Assembly (NCBI GenBank): GCA_051892195.1
Contig: JBJFFZ010000141.1
Location: 1-64,000, forward strand
Direction of reading: 5' to 3'
Length of the DNA: 64,000 nt
Source of the DNA: CAKQOE01 sp051892195
Lineage (GTDB): Bacteria; Bacillota; Clostridia; Peptostreptococcales; Anaerovoracaceae
In this document: in pieces, positions 49,092 through 58,115 of the stretch
Layout: every line of letters starts with the position of its first letter
Numbering within the stretch: the stretch's first letter is position 1
Position numbers and translations under genes: made by a program
Notes under the pieces: generated by a model
Told to the model about the DNA's origin: nothing
Databases searched by the model: none
What the model saw: the letters and a program-made list of their open reading frames with translations, nothing else

Positions 49092-51845
49092 ATGTTTTCT
49101 GCAATCAAAGACAGACAGGTTCAGATCAAAATACTGTTTTTTCTGCTGATGCTTCTCCTTGCAGGAAGGCTGTTTCAGCTTACGGTGGTGCAGCATGCCA
49201 CCTGGGTTGATGCTGCAGACAATCTGAGCATAAAGAGCGTTTACACTTCCGCACCCCGGGGGGAAATCCGGGACCGGTACGGAAGGCTTATTGCCGGAAA
49301 TACGGAAAGCTTTGTGGTCAATCTCATTTCTGCAGAGGTGGACGAAGACAGAATCAACGATGTGGCTCTCAATCTGATCCGCCTGTTTGAGGCAAACGGG
49401 GATTCCTACAACGATGATTTTCCCATTATGGTGGATGCGGACGGCTCCTTCTATTATTCTTATGACCGGAATATTGAGGAATGGCTGGAATCCCAGGATC
49501 TCAGCACGAGCCTTTCGGCACAGGAGGCATTTGACGCCCTCTGTGAACGGGAAGGTGTGGATGCCGGGCTTGATGTGTATGATGCTCAGTCGGCGCTTCA
49601 GAACACGTTTAACATTTACCCTCCGATTTCTGTAAAGAAAATGGAGTATACCTATAAGCTGGAGCTTCACAATTTTATCGAAAGCTTCCATCTGGACGAT
49701 GTGGACGACAGCACCTCTGCGGAGGAGCTGTTTGCCCTTCTGAGAGAAAAGTATGAAATCGATCCGTCCCTTTCCGACAGCGACGCCCGAAAGATCATGG
49801 TGGTCCGGAATGCTCTGAGAAGTCTGGGCTACCGCAGCTATCTGCCGGCGCAGATCGCCAACGATGTGTCAGAAAAGACCATCATTACGCTGGAAGAATG
49901 CTCCTCCAGCTTTCCGGGCGTAGAGGTGGACCGCGAATATATACGCTACTATCCGAACGGCGAATCTGCATGTCATATTGTGGGTTATATCGGAAAAATC
50001 TCGGAATCCCAGCAGAGTGAATATCTGGAAAAAGGGTATTCCACCACAGACCTCATCGGAAAAGAGGGCATCGAAAAGTATTATGAAAGTGAACTGAAGG
50101 GAACTGCAGGAGAAAAGCAGATTCAGGTGGATCATCTGGGGCAGCAGGTAAGCGAGATCAGCTCCACCCCTGCAACGCCGGGAAACGACGTCTATCTGAC
50201 CATCGATCTGGAGCTGCAGAAGACTGCAGAGGCGGCGCTGGAGGAGGCCCTTCATGAAATCAGCATCGGCGGAACCTTCCACAGCAAGTACGGTAACTAC
50301 AACTATGGAAAAACATATTCCAGGGCCAATGTAGGTGCAGCAGTTGCGGTGGATGTAAAGACAGGGGAGGTGCTGGCTCTTGCCAACAATCCGGGATATG
50401 ATCCGAACCTGTTTGCAAGAGGAATTTCCGTAGAGGACTGGAATTCCCTTCAGGGAGAAAACCCCCGGGATCCTCTCTCTCCCCTTCCTCTTTATAACGT
50501 TGCCACCATGGCCTCCATGCAGCCGGGATCGACCTTTAAGCCGGTTACTGCTTTAGCGGGGCTCAACGCAGGCTTCAATCCAAATACAAAGCTGTACGAC
50601 GCCGGGGCCATTTCCATGGGAGGAAGGACCTTCGGCTGCTGGATCTGGAATCAGAGCAGAGGGCATCACGGCTATCTGGATGTCCGCCACGCCCTGGAGG
50701 TGTCCTGCAATTACTTCTTCTACGACCTGGGTTCCGGCTATGATTATGCGGCAGGCCGCAGCCTGGGCATTGATATGAACATCGGAAAGGTCATGGACTA
50801 CGCCGAAAAACTGGGACTGGGGCAGAAGACCGGCATTGAGCTGGCAGAGTCTGCAGCCGGTGTTCCAAGCGAAGAAAAAAAGACGGAAAGCATAAAAAAC
50901 CAGCTGCGGTACGTTCTGAAGCTCAACGCAGCAAAATATTTCAACGCCGCTCTTGTCTCCGACAAGGATCGGCTGGATGAGACCCTTGATACCATCGTCA
51001 GCTGGGCTGACGAAAAGCCGAAGCGCTCTGTTCTGAAGCAGAGGCTTAAGGAAGCAGGGGTACTGGAGGATCAGCTGGACGATCTGACGGATATGATCCG
51101 CAGTGATTATTTCTCCAATGCAAAATGGGGAACCGGAGATTCCTTCAACCTTTCCATCGGTCAGGGCGAAAATGCATACACGCCGGTACAGTTGGCAAGG
51201 TATGTGGCTGCCCTTGCGGACGACGGCAACGTCCGTCAGCTGACCCTGACAAAATCCGTAGAAGGTATGGAAACGCAGGAAACGGAGCCTGTGAAGGTGG
51301 AAAACTCAAACAAGGACGCCTACGAGATTGTCCGGGAGGGCATGCATCTGGTTGCCCAGGGATCAAGCGGCTCCGGCCGTGGGATCTTTGGCAATTTCCC
51401 TTACAGCGTGGCGGCAAAGACGGGCTCTGCACAGAAATCCGGCAAGATCAATCCGCCGGATGAAGTGGAGTATATCCGGCAGCATCTGTCCGGTATCGCC
51501 CCGGGCATCACCTTTGAACAGGTGGAGGCTGAGATGAAACGGCTTCTTTCGGAAGAATCCGATATTTACAAGTCCGAAAGTACGGCAGTGCGCAGAGCAG
51601 TCATCAATCTGGCCGGTGTGTCCACCGAGCGGATCGACGCCTACAAGAGCAGCTACGATGCATTTGCATGGTTTGTAGCCTACGCCCCTGTGGAAGATCC
51701 TCAGATCGCAGTGGCTGTCCTGATTTATCAGGGGGGTTCCGGCGGCTATGCAGGACCGGTGGCAAGGGAAATCATCGGAAAATATATGGAGCTTCAGGAG
51801 GTGTACCACGACTATACCGACGGAGCGACCACCTTTGTTGATTAG
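49092..51845 (+). CDS. mrdA: Penicillin-binding protein 2 (class B transpeptidase)
   Basis: A 917-residue cross-linking enzyme of lateral wall growth, partner of RodA. One membrane anchor (about 13-33), a dimerisation/pedestal region (about 50-330) and a transpeptidase domain with SxxK at 480-483 (STFK, catalytic Ser480), SCN in VSCNYFFYD and KTGS at 776-779. The protein is longer than proteobacterial PBP2. The extra length is in the pedestal and in an inserted helical segment (about 595-670, around SIKNQLRYVLKLNAAKYF) between SCN and KTG, which is common in clostridia. ATG 49092 follows GAGGT; the frame opens at 49050. Confidence 0.94.
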   Translation: MFSAIKDRQVQIKILFFLLMLLLAGRLFQLTVVQHATWVDAADNLSIKSVYTSAPRGEIRDRYGRLIAGNTESFVVNLISAEVDEDRINDVALNLIRLFEANGDSYNDDFPIMVDADGSFYYSYDRNIEEWLESQDLSTSLSAQEAFDALCEREGVDAGLDVYDAQSALQNTFNIYPPISVKKMEYTYKLELHNFIESFHLDDVDDSTSAEELFALLREKYEIDPSLSDSDARKIMVVRNALRSLGYRSYLPAQIANDVSEKTIITLEECSSSFPGVEVDREYIRYYPNGESACHIVGYIGKISESQQSEYLEKGYSTTDLIGKEGIEKYYESELKGTAGEKQIQVDHLGQQVSEISSTPATPGNDVYLTIDLELQKTAEAALEEALHEISIGGTFHSKYGNYNYGKTYSRANVGAAVAVDVKTGEVLALANNPGYDPNLFARGISVEDWNSLQGENPRDPLSPLPLYNVATMASMQPGSTFKPVTALAGLNAGFNPNTKLYDAGAISMGGRTFGCWIWNQSRGHHGYLDVRHALEVSCNYFFYDLGSGYDYAAGRSLGIDMNIGKVMDYAEKLGLGQKTGIELAESAAGVPSEEKKTESIKNQLRYVLKLNAAKYFNAALVSDKDRLDETLDTIVSWADEKPKRSVLKQRLKEAGVLEDQLDDLTDMIRSDYFSNAKWGTGDSFNLSIGQGENAYTPVQLARYVAALADDGNVRQLTLTKSVEGMETQETEPVKVENSNKDAYEIVREGMHLVAQGSSGSGRGIFGNFPYSVAAKTGSAQKSGKINPPDEVEYIRQHLSGIAPGITFEQVEAEMKRLLSEESDIYKSESTAVRRAVINLAGVSTERIDAYKSSYDAFAWFVAYAPVEDPQIAVAVLIYQGGSGGYAGPVAREIIGKYMELQEVYHDYTDGATTFVD

Positions 51846-51878
51846 AGCCATTGATTGAATAGATGAAGGAGTTTTGAA

Positions 51879-52610
51879 ATGTGTGAAATTACCGCGGTGA
51901 CTGCGGGAAAAGGCGGCGCCGGAAAGACCATGGTGGCATCCAATCTGGCAGCCCTTCTGGCTATGACCGGTCAGAGGGTTTTACTGATCGATATGAATGC
52001 CGGCCTCAGAAACCAGGACATCTGCCTTGGACTGGAAAATCAGGTAATCTTTGATCTTGCCGATGTAATCAGCGGGGTGTGCTCCATCCGCCGGGCCCTT
52101 ATCAGGGATGAACGATTCGAATCACTGTATCTCCTGTCCGCATCCCAGAACATCGAAAAAGCCGATATTCAGGCGCCTCACATGCGTCGTCTCTGCAGTC
52201 AGCTCAGCCCCCGGTTTGATCATATTATTATCGATGCCGCAGGGGGCCTTGGAAAGGAGTGGAAAGCTTCGGTGACAGCAGCCCACAGAGCGGTGATCGT
52301 AATGACACAGGAATACGTGGGGGTACGGGACACGGATACGGTGGATACAAAGCTGCGGGAAATGGGAATCCAGCGCCGGTATGTGCTGGTGAACAGAGTT
52401 CGCAGCGAATATGCGGCCAGCGGCTTTTTTCCTTCCCTCAGTGAAATTGCGGAGGCTCTGCGCTCCAGGATCATCGGCGTGGTGCAGGACGATATCAACA
52501 TCCATATTGCCATGAACAAAGGGGTTCCGGTGGTGTGCAAAAATGGAACCTATATCCGTAGAAACTTTGAAAGAATCCTGGGAAGGATCTTTGAAGAGGA
52601 TGCGGAGTAA
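51879..52610 (+). CDS. MinD-like ATPase without MinC or MinE partners
   Basis: A 243-residue ParA/MinD-family protein with the deviant Walker A KGGAGKT (about 11-17) and the MinD signature GLRNQDICLGLE. MinD dimerises with ATP on the membrane and recruits the division inhibitor MinC. Two departures stand out: the segment that reads D-x-D-x-GLRN in MinD is DMNAGLRN, so the residue equivalent to E. coli Asp40, needed for ATP hydrolysis, is Asn. The usual membrane-targeting helix is shortened to something like FERILGRIF. minC and minE, normally beside it in this operon, are absent. It ends the mre operon 33 bp after PBP2. Confidence 0.8.
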   Translation: MCEITAVTAGKGGAGKTMVASNLAALLAMTGQRVLLIDMNAGLRNQDICLGLENQVIFDLADVISGVCSIRRALIRDERFESLYLLSASQNIEKADIQAPHMRRLCSQLSPRFDHIIIDAAGGLGKEWKASVTAAHRAVIVMTQEYVGVRDTDTVDTKLREMGIQRRYVLVNRVRSEYAASGFFPSLSEIAEALRSRIIGVVQDDINIHIAMNKGVPVVCKNGTYIRRNFERILGRIFEEDAE

Positions 52611-52635
52611 ATCATTATATAATGCTCATAAAAAA

Positions 52636-52690
52636 GACCGCAGGGGCCATCCTTTGAGAGGCCTCTGCGGTCCTTGTGTTTTTTGTCTGA
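52636..52690 (+). terminator. Terminator between the mre operon and rodA
   Basis: GACCGCAGGGGCC (52636-52648) pairs with GGCCTCTGCGGTC (52660-52672, one mismatch), with T-rich sequence after it and an A-run before it; it probably works in both directions. Confidence 0.85.
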
Positions 52691-52728
52691 GAAAGGGTTC
52701 CAACCTTGAAGGGGGATGTGAGCCCGTC

Positions 52729-53841
52729 TTAAAAATTGATGATCTTTGATCTCTGTCCCACGCTGATTACCAGACCCAGGGAGATCATATTTGCCATGAC
52801 GGAGGTTCCGCCGCAGCTGAGAAACGGAAGGGTAATTCCGGTAACCGGCATGATGCCGATGGTCATTCCGATATTTTCAAAAATCTGAAAGAAGAACATG
52901 GCTCCAAAGCCTGCCGCAATGAGCATGCCGTACATATCCTTGGCCCGGTCCACCGTCTTGATGATCCGGTAGATAAACAGCCCGTAAAGGCCTATGACAA
53001 AGGCTCCGCCTAAAAATCCCAGTTCCTCGCCAATGACGGAAAAGATAAAGTCTGATTTTGCAACCGGAATGTTTCCCAGAGATTTCTGGGTGCCCTGAAA
53101 AAGGCCTTTGCCTGTAAAGCCTCCGGAACCGATGGCGATCTTGGATCGCCACACCTGAAGACCCGTTCCTGCCAGATCCGCATCGGGATGCAGAAAGGAA
53201 TTGATCCGGTTTTTCTGGTGATCCGCAAGGAACTGATAGAGTATGGGCATACTTGCAATGGATGCGGCGGCGCAGCGCATATAAAGCTTGAAATCCACTC
53301 CGGCAACATAAATCATGACAATCATCATGAACATGAAGACAAGGGCATTGCCCAGATCCTCCTTCATGATAAGAACCAGGATCGGAGCCGGGTAGAGAAC
53401 CGCCTTCACCAGTCCGCGGAACCGCTGCAGATCCGTCCGGTGCTCCGACAGGTATTTTGCGTAGCACAGGGTAAAAAGAATCTTTACAAATTCGCAGGGC
53501 TGAACGGTGGTGACACCCAGGTTGATCCAGGCCCTTGCACCGAATTTTGTCACGCCCAAAGGCGTGTAAACAAGAAGCATCAGGACGATGCAGAGAACAT
53601 ACATAATCCTGCTGATACTCTGATACTGTTCATAATCGATCAGCATGATTAAAAAAATAAAAACAGCACCGAGGAAAAATCCGATGAGCTGTACAACAAT
53701 GTCTCTGTTTATTATGAAAGAATCTTCATAGGCAGTGCTGCCGATCATCACGATGCTCATCACTGCAAAGACAAATGGAAGCAGGAGCAGGATCCTGTCT
53801 GCATTTTTCATTGAATCTCTGAAGTAATTAATTGTCCGCAC
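52729..53841 (-). CDS. rodA: RodA-type peptidoglycan polymerase (SEDS family)
   Basis: A 370-residue membrane protein with about ten segments that polymerises glycan strands and pairs with PBP2. SEDS hallmarks: FGARAWINLG, QPCEFVKI, EDLGNALVF, GTGLQVWRSKIAIGSGGFTGKG, KSDFIFSVIGEELGF and GITLPFLSCGGTSV. It faces the mre-PBP2 operon convergently, so partner and polymerase are neighbours but separately transcribed. The start is odd: AGAGGAGGTG is followed by no ATG/GTG/TTG at proper distance. GTG 53841 lies inside the Shine-Dalgarno itself, an ATT (53832) is perfectly spaced, and ATG 53811 is 22 nt away. Confidence 0.92.
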   Translation of the reverse strand: MRTINYFRDSMKNADRILLLLPFVFAVMSIVMIGSTAYEDSFIINRDIVVQLIGFFLGAVFIFLIMLIDYEQYQSISRIMYVLCIVLMLLVYTPLGVTKFGARAWINLGVTTVQPCEFVKILFTLCYAKYLSEHRTDLQRFRGLVKAVLYPAPILVLIMKEDLGNALVFMFMMIVMIYVAGVDFKLYMRCAAASIASMPILYQFLADHQKNRINSFLHPDADLAGTGLQVWRSKIAIGSGGFTGKGLFQGTQKSLGNIPVAKSDFIFSVIGEELGFLGGAFVIGLYGLFIYRIIKTVDRAKDMYGMLIAAGFGAMFFFQIFENIGMTIGIMPVTGITLPFLSCGGTSVMANMISLGLVISVGQRSKIINF

Positions 53842-53854
53842 CTCCTCTGAATTC

Positions 53855-53883
53855 TTGACATCTGAGTCAAATCATTATAATAT
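53855..53883 (+). promoter_or_regulatory. Promoter upstream of rny
   Basis: -35 TTGACA (53855-53860), 17-nt spacer, -10 TAATAT (53878-53883). TATAAT also reads on the minus strand over 53874-53879, so divergent transcription of rodA from the same spot is possible. Confidence 0.55.
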
Positions 53884-54009
53884 GAATAGGATGCGTATAT
53901 CAATAACTAATTCGTTTTATGCTTATTAATTTAAATACGATTTTTCGTTATAAACTGTATAAATCTGATTTAAAAAAACAAGAAGAAATGATCAAAAGAA
54001 TATGGGGAG

Positions 54010-55566
54010 GTGAACGTTATTTTTTTAAAGGTATTACTTATTGTCATTGCCGTAATAGCAGCTCTTGCCATAGGCATTCTGACCGGTTATCTGCTGAGAA
54101 AGTCGGTGGCGGAAAAGGCCATCGGATCTGCAGAGCAGCGAGCCAACAACATTATTCTGGATGCCGAAACGCAGGCTGATACCATAAAGAAAGAGATTAC
54201 GCTTGAGGCAAAAGAGGATGCGCACAGACTGCGCAGCGATGTGGACCGGGAGATCCGCGACAGAAGAAATGAGATGAACAGGCTCGAAAAGAGGCTGCTC
54301 TCAAAGGAAGAGTCCATCGATAAAAAGCTGGACAATATTGAAAAGAAAGAAGAAAGCATAGCGAATAAAGAGCAAACGCTCAAAGCAAAGGAACAGGAGC
54401 TGGACGGCTTCATCGAAAAGCAGATGAAGGAGCTGGAACGTGTTTCCGGATATACAAGTGAAGAGGCCAAGGCCATCCTTCTTCAGAATATGGAAAAGGA
54501 AATCCGTCATGATGCATCCGTCATGATCAAGGACATCGAAGCGAAAGCAAAAGATGAGGCAGAAAAGAAGGCCAAGGAGATCATCACCGGCGCTATTCAG
54601 CGCTGTGCTGCAGATCAGGTTGCGGAGTCAACCGTATCGGTTGTCAATCTGCCGAACGATGAGATGAAGGGCCGGATCATCGGCCGTGAGGGGCGCAACA
54701 TCCGTGCCATCGAGACGGCGACGGGCGTTGACCTGATTATCGATGATACTCCGGAGGCTGTGATTCTTTCCTGCTTTGACCCGGTAAGAAGAGAAATCGC
54801 CCGGATCTGTCTGGAAAAGCTCATTGTGGACGGCCGTATTCATCCGGCCAGAATCGAAGAGACTGTTGAAAAAGCCACAAGAGAGGTCAACAACTCCATC
54901 AAGGAAGCAGGCGAGCAGGCTACCTTTGATGTGGGGATCCACAATCTCCATCCGGAGCTGGTAAAGCTGCTGGGACGACTGAAGTACAGAACCAGTTACG
55001 GCCAGAATGTCCTTCAGCATTCTGTGGAGGTTGCCCATCTTGCAGGCCTTATGGCTTCTGAGCTGGGGCTTGATCCAAAGCTTGCAAAGAGAGCCGGTCT
55101 CCTGCACGATATCGGAAAGTCCATTGACCACGAGGTGGAAGGAACACACGTGGATATCGGTATGGATCTGCTGAAGAAGTACAAGGAGAGCGAGGCTGTT
55201 ATATGGGGGATGGCTGCACATCACGGCGATTATGAGCCGAAGAGTCTGGAAGCCGTTCTTATTACAGCGGCCGATGCCCTCTCAGCGGCAAGACCCGGAG
55301 CAAGAAGAGAAACACTGGAAACTTATATCAATCGATTACAGAAGCTTGAGGAAATCGCAAATACGACACCAGGTGTGGAAAAATCCTATGCGATTCAGGC
55401 TGGCAGAGAGATCCGGATCATTGCCAGACCGGAAGAAAAGTCCGACGACGATATTCCGCTTCTGGCAAGAGAGATCAGCAAGAAGATCGAAAGCGAGCTT
55501 CAGTACCCTGGTCAGATCAAGGTCAATGTAATCCGAGAAACAAGAGCTATCGAATACGCAAAATAG
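54010..55566 (+). CDS. rny: Ribonuclease Y
   Basis: A membrane-anchored endoribonuclease that starts mRNA decay in Firmicutes. The 518 residues show an N-terminal membrane segment (about 4-25), a long coiled coil (about 30-200), a KH domain (GRIIGREGRNIRAIE, about 215-280) and an HD domain with HDIGKSIDHEVEGTH (about 365-380) and AADALSAARPGARRE. As with rodA, GGGGAGGTG overlaps GTG 54010, while ATT 54019 stands at ideal spacing (8 nt after GGAGG) and would give a start like other RNase Y proteins. 54010 is given as the conventional choice. Confidence 0.95.
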   Translation: MNVIFLKVLLIVIAVIAALAIGILTGYLLRKSVAEKAIGSAEQRANNIILDAETQADTIKKEITLEAKEDAHRLRSDVDREIRDRRNEMNRLEKRLLSKEESIDKKLDNIEKKEESIANKEQTLKAKEQELDGFIEKQMKELERVSGYTSEEAKAILLQNMEKEIRHDASVMIKDIEAKAKDEAEKKAKEIITGAIQRCAADQVAESTVSVVNLPNDEMKGRIIGREGRNIRAIETATGVDLIIDDTPEAVILSCFDPVRREIARICLEKLIVDGRIHPARIEETVEKATREVNNSIKEAGEQATFDVGIHNLHPELVKLLGRLKYRTSYGQNVLQHSVEVAHLAGLMASELGLDPKLAKRAGLLHDIGKSIDHEVEGTHVDIGMDLLKKYKESEAVIWGMAAHHGDYEPKSLEAVLITAADALSAARPGARRETLETYINRLQKLEEIANTTPGVEKSYAIQAGREIRIIARPEEKSDDDIPLLAREISKKIESELQYPGQIKVNVIRETRAIEYAK

Positions 55567-55599
55567 AGCAGGCAGCATAGTTCATTATATCGGAAAAAT

Positions 55600-55629
55600 C
55601 TGCAGGGGGTGGCCAAAGGCCGCCCCTGC
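55600..55629 (+). other. GC-rich hairpin after rny
   Basis: GCAGGGGGTGGCC, loop AAA, GGCCGCCCCTGC: a long, nearly perfect stem but with no T-run behind it; it may protect the rny 3' end or act as a weak terminator. Confidence 0.5.
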
Positions 55630-55698
55630 TCTTGTAGTGTGAAAAGTTTTCTGCAGCAAAATACTGCAGCGTAGATCATGGAAAAGGGAAATCAGAAA

Positions 55699-56877
55699 AT
55701 GCACGTATATCTGGATAACAGTGCAACCACAAAACAGAGTCCGGAAGTAATCCGGACCATGGTGCGGATTATGGAGGAACAGTATGGAAATCCGTCGTCC
55801 CTTCACCGCATGGGCGTTGAGGCCGAAAAAGCGGTAAAATCTGCACGAAAGAAGCTTGCAGCAGCTGCAGGCGCAAGAGATGAAGAAATCTATTTTACCT
55901 CCTGCGGAACAGAATCAGACAACACGGCGATTTTTGGCGCATGCAGAATGCTTGGCAGACAGGGAAATCATATAATTACTTCCGATACAGAGCATGCCGC
56001 TGTGCTGGAAAGCTTCAGGCGGATGAAGCAGGAGGGCATGGAGGTCACCATTCTGGAGACTGATGAAGAAGGCTTTGTACGGATGGACAGGCTGGAGGAC
56101 GCACTGAACGATCAGACCATTCTGGTATCCGTCATGCATGTCAACAATGAATCCGGTGCAATTCAGCCTGTGAGAAAGATCGGAGAACTGATCCGCAAGA
56201 AAGCGCCAAAGGCATTGTTTCACTGCGACGCAGTGCAGTCCTTTGGAAAGCTGCCGGTACAGGTTCACGAAAACGGCATCGATCTGCTCAGCGCCAGCGC
56301 CCACAAGATTCACGGACCGAAAGGCATGGGCATGCTGTATGTGAGAAAGGGAATCCATCTGCCGCCGTACCTGTGCGGAGGCGGTCAGGAAAGCGGCATG
56401 CGCTCCGGAACCGAAAACGTTCCGGGAATCGCAGGCTTTGGTGTGGCTGCAGAGGCAGCATTTACGAACATGGAGAAGAACCTTGCGTATGTGGGGGCCC
56501 TGAAGGACCATCTGCTTGCAGGCATCCGGGCAAATATTCCGGATATTCTGGTCAACAGTCCGGAGCATGACTGTCTGCCCCATATACTCAATATCAGCTT
56601 TCTGGGAACCCGTGGGGAGGTACTGCTGCACATGCTGGAACAAAGCGGCATCTTCGTTTCCACAGGCTCTGCCTGTTCCTCCCACGGAAAAGGGGGAAGC
56701 CATGTTCTTGCGGCTATGGGGCGCAGTCCTCAGGAAATTGAAGGGGCAGTCCGATTCAGTCTGTCGCCGTACAACACCCTGGAAGAAATGGACTATGTGC
56801 TGGAAAAACTCACAGAGGCGGTGAAGGATCACCGGAAAATGATGTCCATTGCGGCGGGAGCAAAAAGGAGAAGATAG
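55699..56877 (+). CDS. Cysteine desulfurase partnered with ThiI
   Basis: A 392-residue PLP enzyme that takes sulfur from cysteine as a persulfide. Start motif YLDNSATTKQSPEV, PLP-binding Lys203 in SAHKIHGPKG, PLP contacts TESDNTAI and EHAAV, and the mobile-loop Cys326 in GSACSSHGKGGSHVL. Directly upstream of thiI (2-bp gap), so it is the NifZ-type donor for 4-thiouridine in tRNA rather than the IscS of an Fe-S cluster operon; no iscU is nearby. ATG 55699 is chosen since AAAAGGG stands before it; ATG 55678 has no site. Confidence 0.92.
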   Translation: MHVYLDNSATTKQSPEVIRTMVRIMEEQYGNPSSLHRMGVEAEKAVKSARKKLAAAAGARDEEIYFTSCGTESDNTAIFGACRMLGRQGNHIITSDTEHAAVLESFRRMKQEGMEVTILETDEEGFVRMDRLEDALNDQTILVSVMHVNNESGAIQPVRKIGELIRKKAPKALFHCDAVQSFGKLPVQVHENGIDLLSASAHKIHGPKGMGMLYVRKGIHLPPYLCGGGQESGMRSGTENVPGIAGFGVAAEAAFTNMEKNLAYVGALKDHLLAGIRANIPDILVNSPEHDCLPHILNISFLGTRGEVLLHMLEQSGIFVSTGSACSSHGKGGSHVLAAMGRSPQEIEGAVRFSLSPYNTLEEMDYVLEKLTEAVKDHRKMMSIAAGAKRRR

Positions 56878-56879
56878 AA

Positions 56880-58070
56880 ATGCAGGAAAAAAATACATTT
56901 ATTGTAAGATGCGGAGAGGTTGCCCTCAAGGGCATGAACAAGCCGTATTTTGAACGTATGCTGGTGGAACGGATCCGCAAGGTGCTGAAGAAGTACGGAA
57001 GCGGAATCGAAGTAAAGCGTCAGGAGGGTCTGATCTTTGTCTACGCTCCGCAGGAGCTGGGGGTTGACGGAGTCATCGCAGATATTTCAAAGGTATTTGG
57101 CGTAGCTTCCGTGAGCCATGCTCTGGAAACGGCTTCCGATATGGAAGCCATCGGAAAGGCCGCCGGCGAATATATGCTGGACCTGATGCAGAAGCGGAAT
57201 TTTACCACCTTCAAGGTGGAAGCAAAGCGGGCCGACAAGAGCTTTCCGCTGGAGTCTCCGCGAATCGCAAAGGAGATCGGAGGCAGCGTGCTGAAAGCCT
57301 GTAAGGTGCTGAAGGTGGATGTGCACCATCCGGAGGCGGTGCTTTACGTCAATGTCAGAAAGACCGGGACGTTTATCTATGCAGATAAGATCAAGGGCTT
57401 CGGAGGGCTTCCTCTGGGGACCAACGGCAAGGGTCTCATTCTTCTGTCCGGGGGCATCGACAGCCCTGTGGCAGCGTGGATGATGGCAAAGCGGGGCATG
57501 CTGATCGAGGCGGTTCACTTTCATTCTTATCCGTACACCAGTGAGCGTGCCAGAGAAAAGGTCCACGACCTGGCACGGATCATCGCCGGCTACTGCGGGC
57601 GGATCAAGGTGCATTCCATCAATCTTCTGGAGATTCAGCAGGCCATCGGGGAAAACTGCCCCGAGGATGAGATGACCATTCTGTCCAGACGCTTTATGAT
57701 GATGATTGCAGAACGGGTGGCGGTGCGCAACGGCTGTGATATGCTGATTACCGGTGAAAACATCGGTCAGGTGGCCAGTCAGACGGTTCAGGGACTGGTG
57801 GTGACAGACAATGCAGTTCAGATGCCTGTGATGCGTCCTCTGATCGCCCTGGACAAGGTGGATATCATGGAGATTGCCCAGAAGATCGGCACCTTTGAAA
57901 CGTCCATTCAGCCTTTTGAAGACTGCTGTACGGTCTTTCTTCCAAAGCATCCGGTGACAAAGCCGAAGCTTGAACGGATACTGGAGTCCGAATCGAAGCT
58001 GGATGTGGAGGGTCTGATCCAGTCTGCACTTCAAACAAGAGATACTGTTGTAATCGAACCAGAGCTGTAA
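56880..58070 (+). CDS. thiI: tRNA 4-thiouridine sulfurtransferase
   Basis: A 396-residue enzyme that puts sulfur on U8 of tRNA. NFLD and THUMP domains bind RNA (about 1-170). The PP-loop ATPase starts at SGGIDS (190-195). The C-terminal segment FEDCCTVFLPKHP carries the conserved cysteine. No rhodanese domain is present, as in Bacillus, so persulfide is handed directly from the desulfurase encoded upstream. AAGGAG precedes the ATG. Confidence 0.95.
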   Translation: MQEKNTFIVRCGEVALKGMNKPYFERMLVERIRKVLKKYGSGIEVKRQEGLIFVYAPQELGVDGVIADISKVFGVASVSHALETASDMEAIGKAAGEYMLDLMQKRNFTTFKVEAKRADKSFPLESPRIAKEIGGSVLKACKVLKVDVHHPEAVLYVNVRKTGTFIYADKIKGFGGLPLGTNGKGLILLSGGIDSPVAAWMMAKRGMLIEAVHFHSYPYTSERAREKVHDLARIIAGYCGRIKVHSINLLEIQQAIGENCPEDEMTILSRRFMMMIAERVAVRNGCDMLITGENIGQVASQTVQGLVVTDNAVQMPVMRPLIALDKVDIMEIAQKIGTFETSIQPFEDCCTVFLPKHPVTKPKLERILESESKLDVEGLIQSALQTRDTVVIEPEL

Positions 58071-58115
58071 TTATTGCAGATATAAGCGGAGCTGTCCGGG
58101 AAAGCAGGTGAAGTC

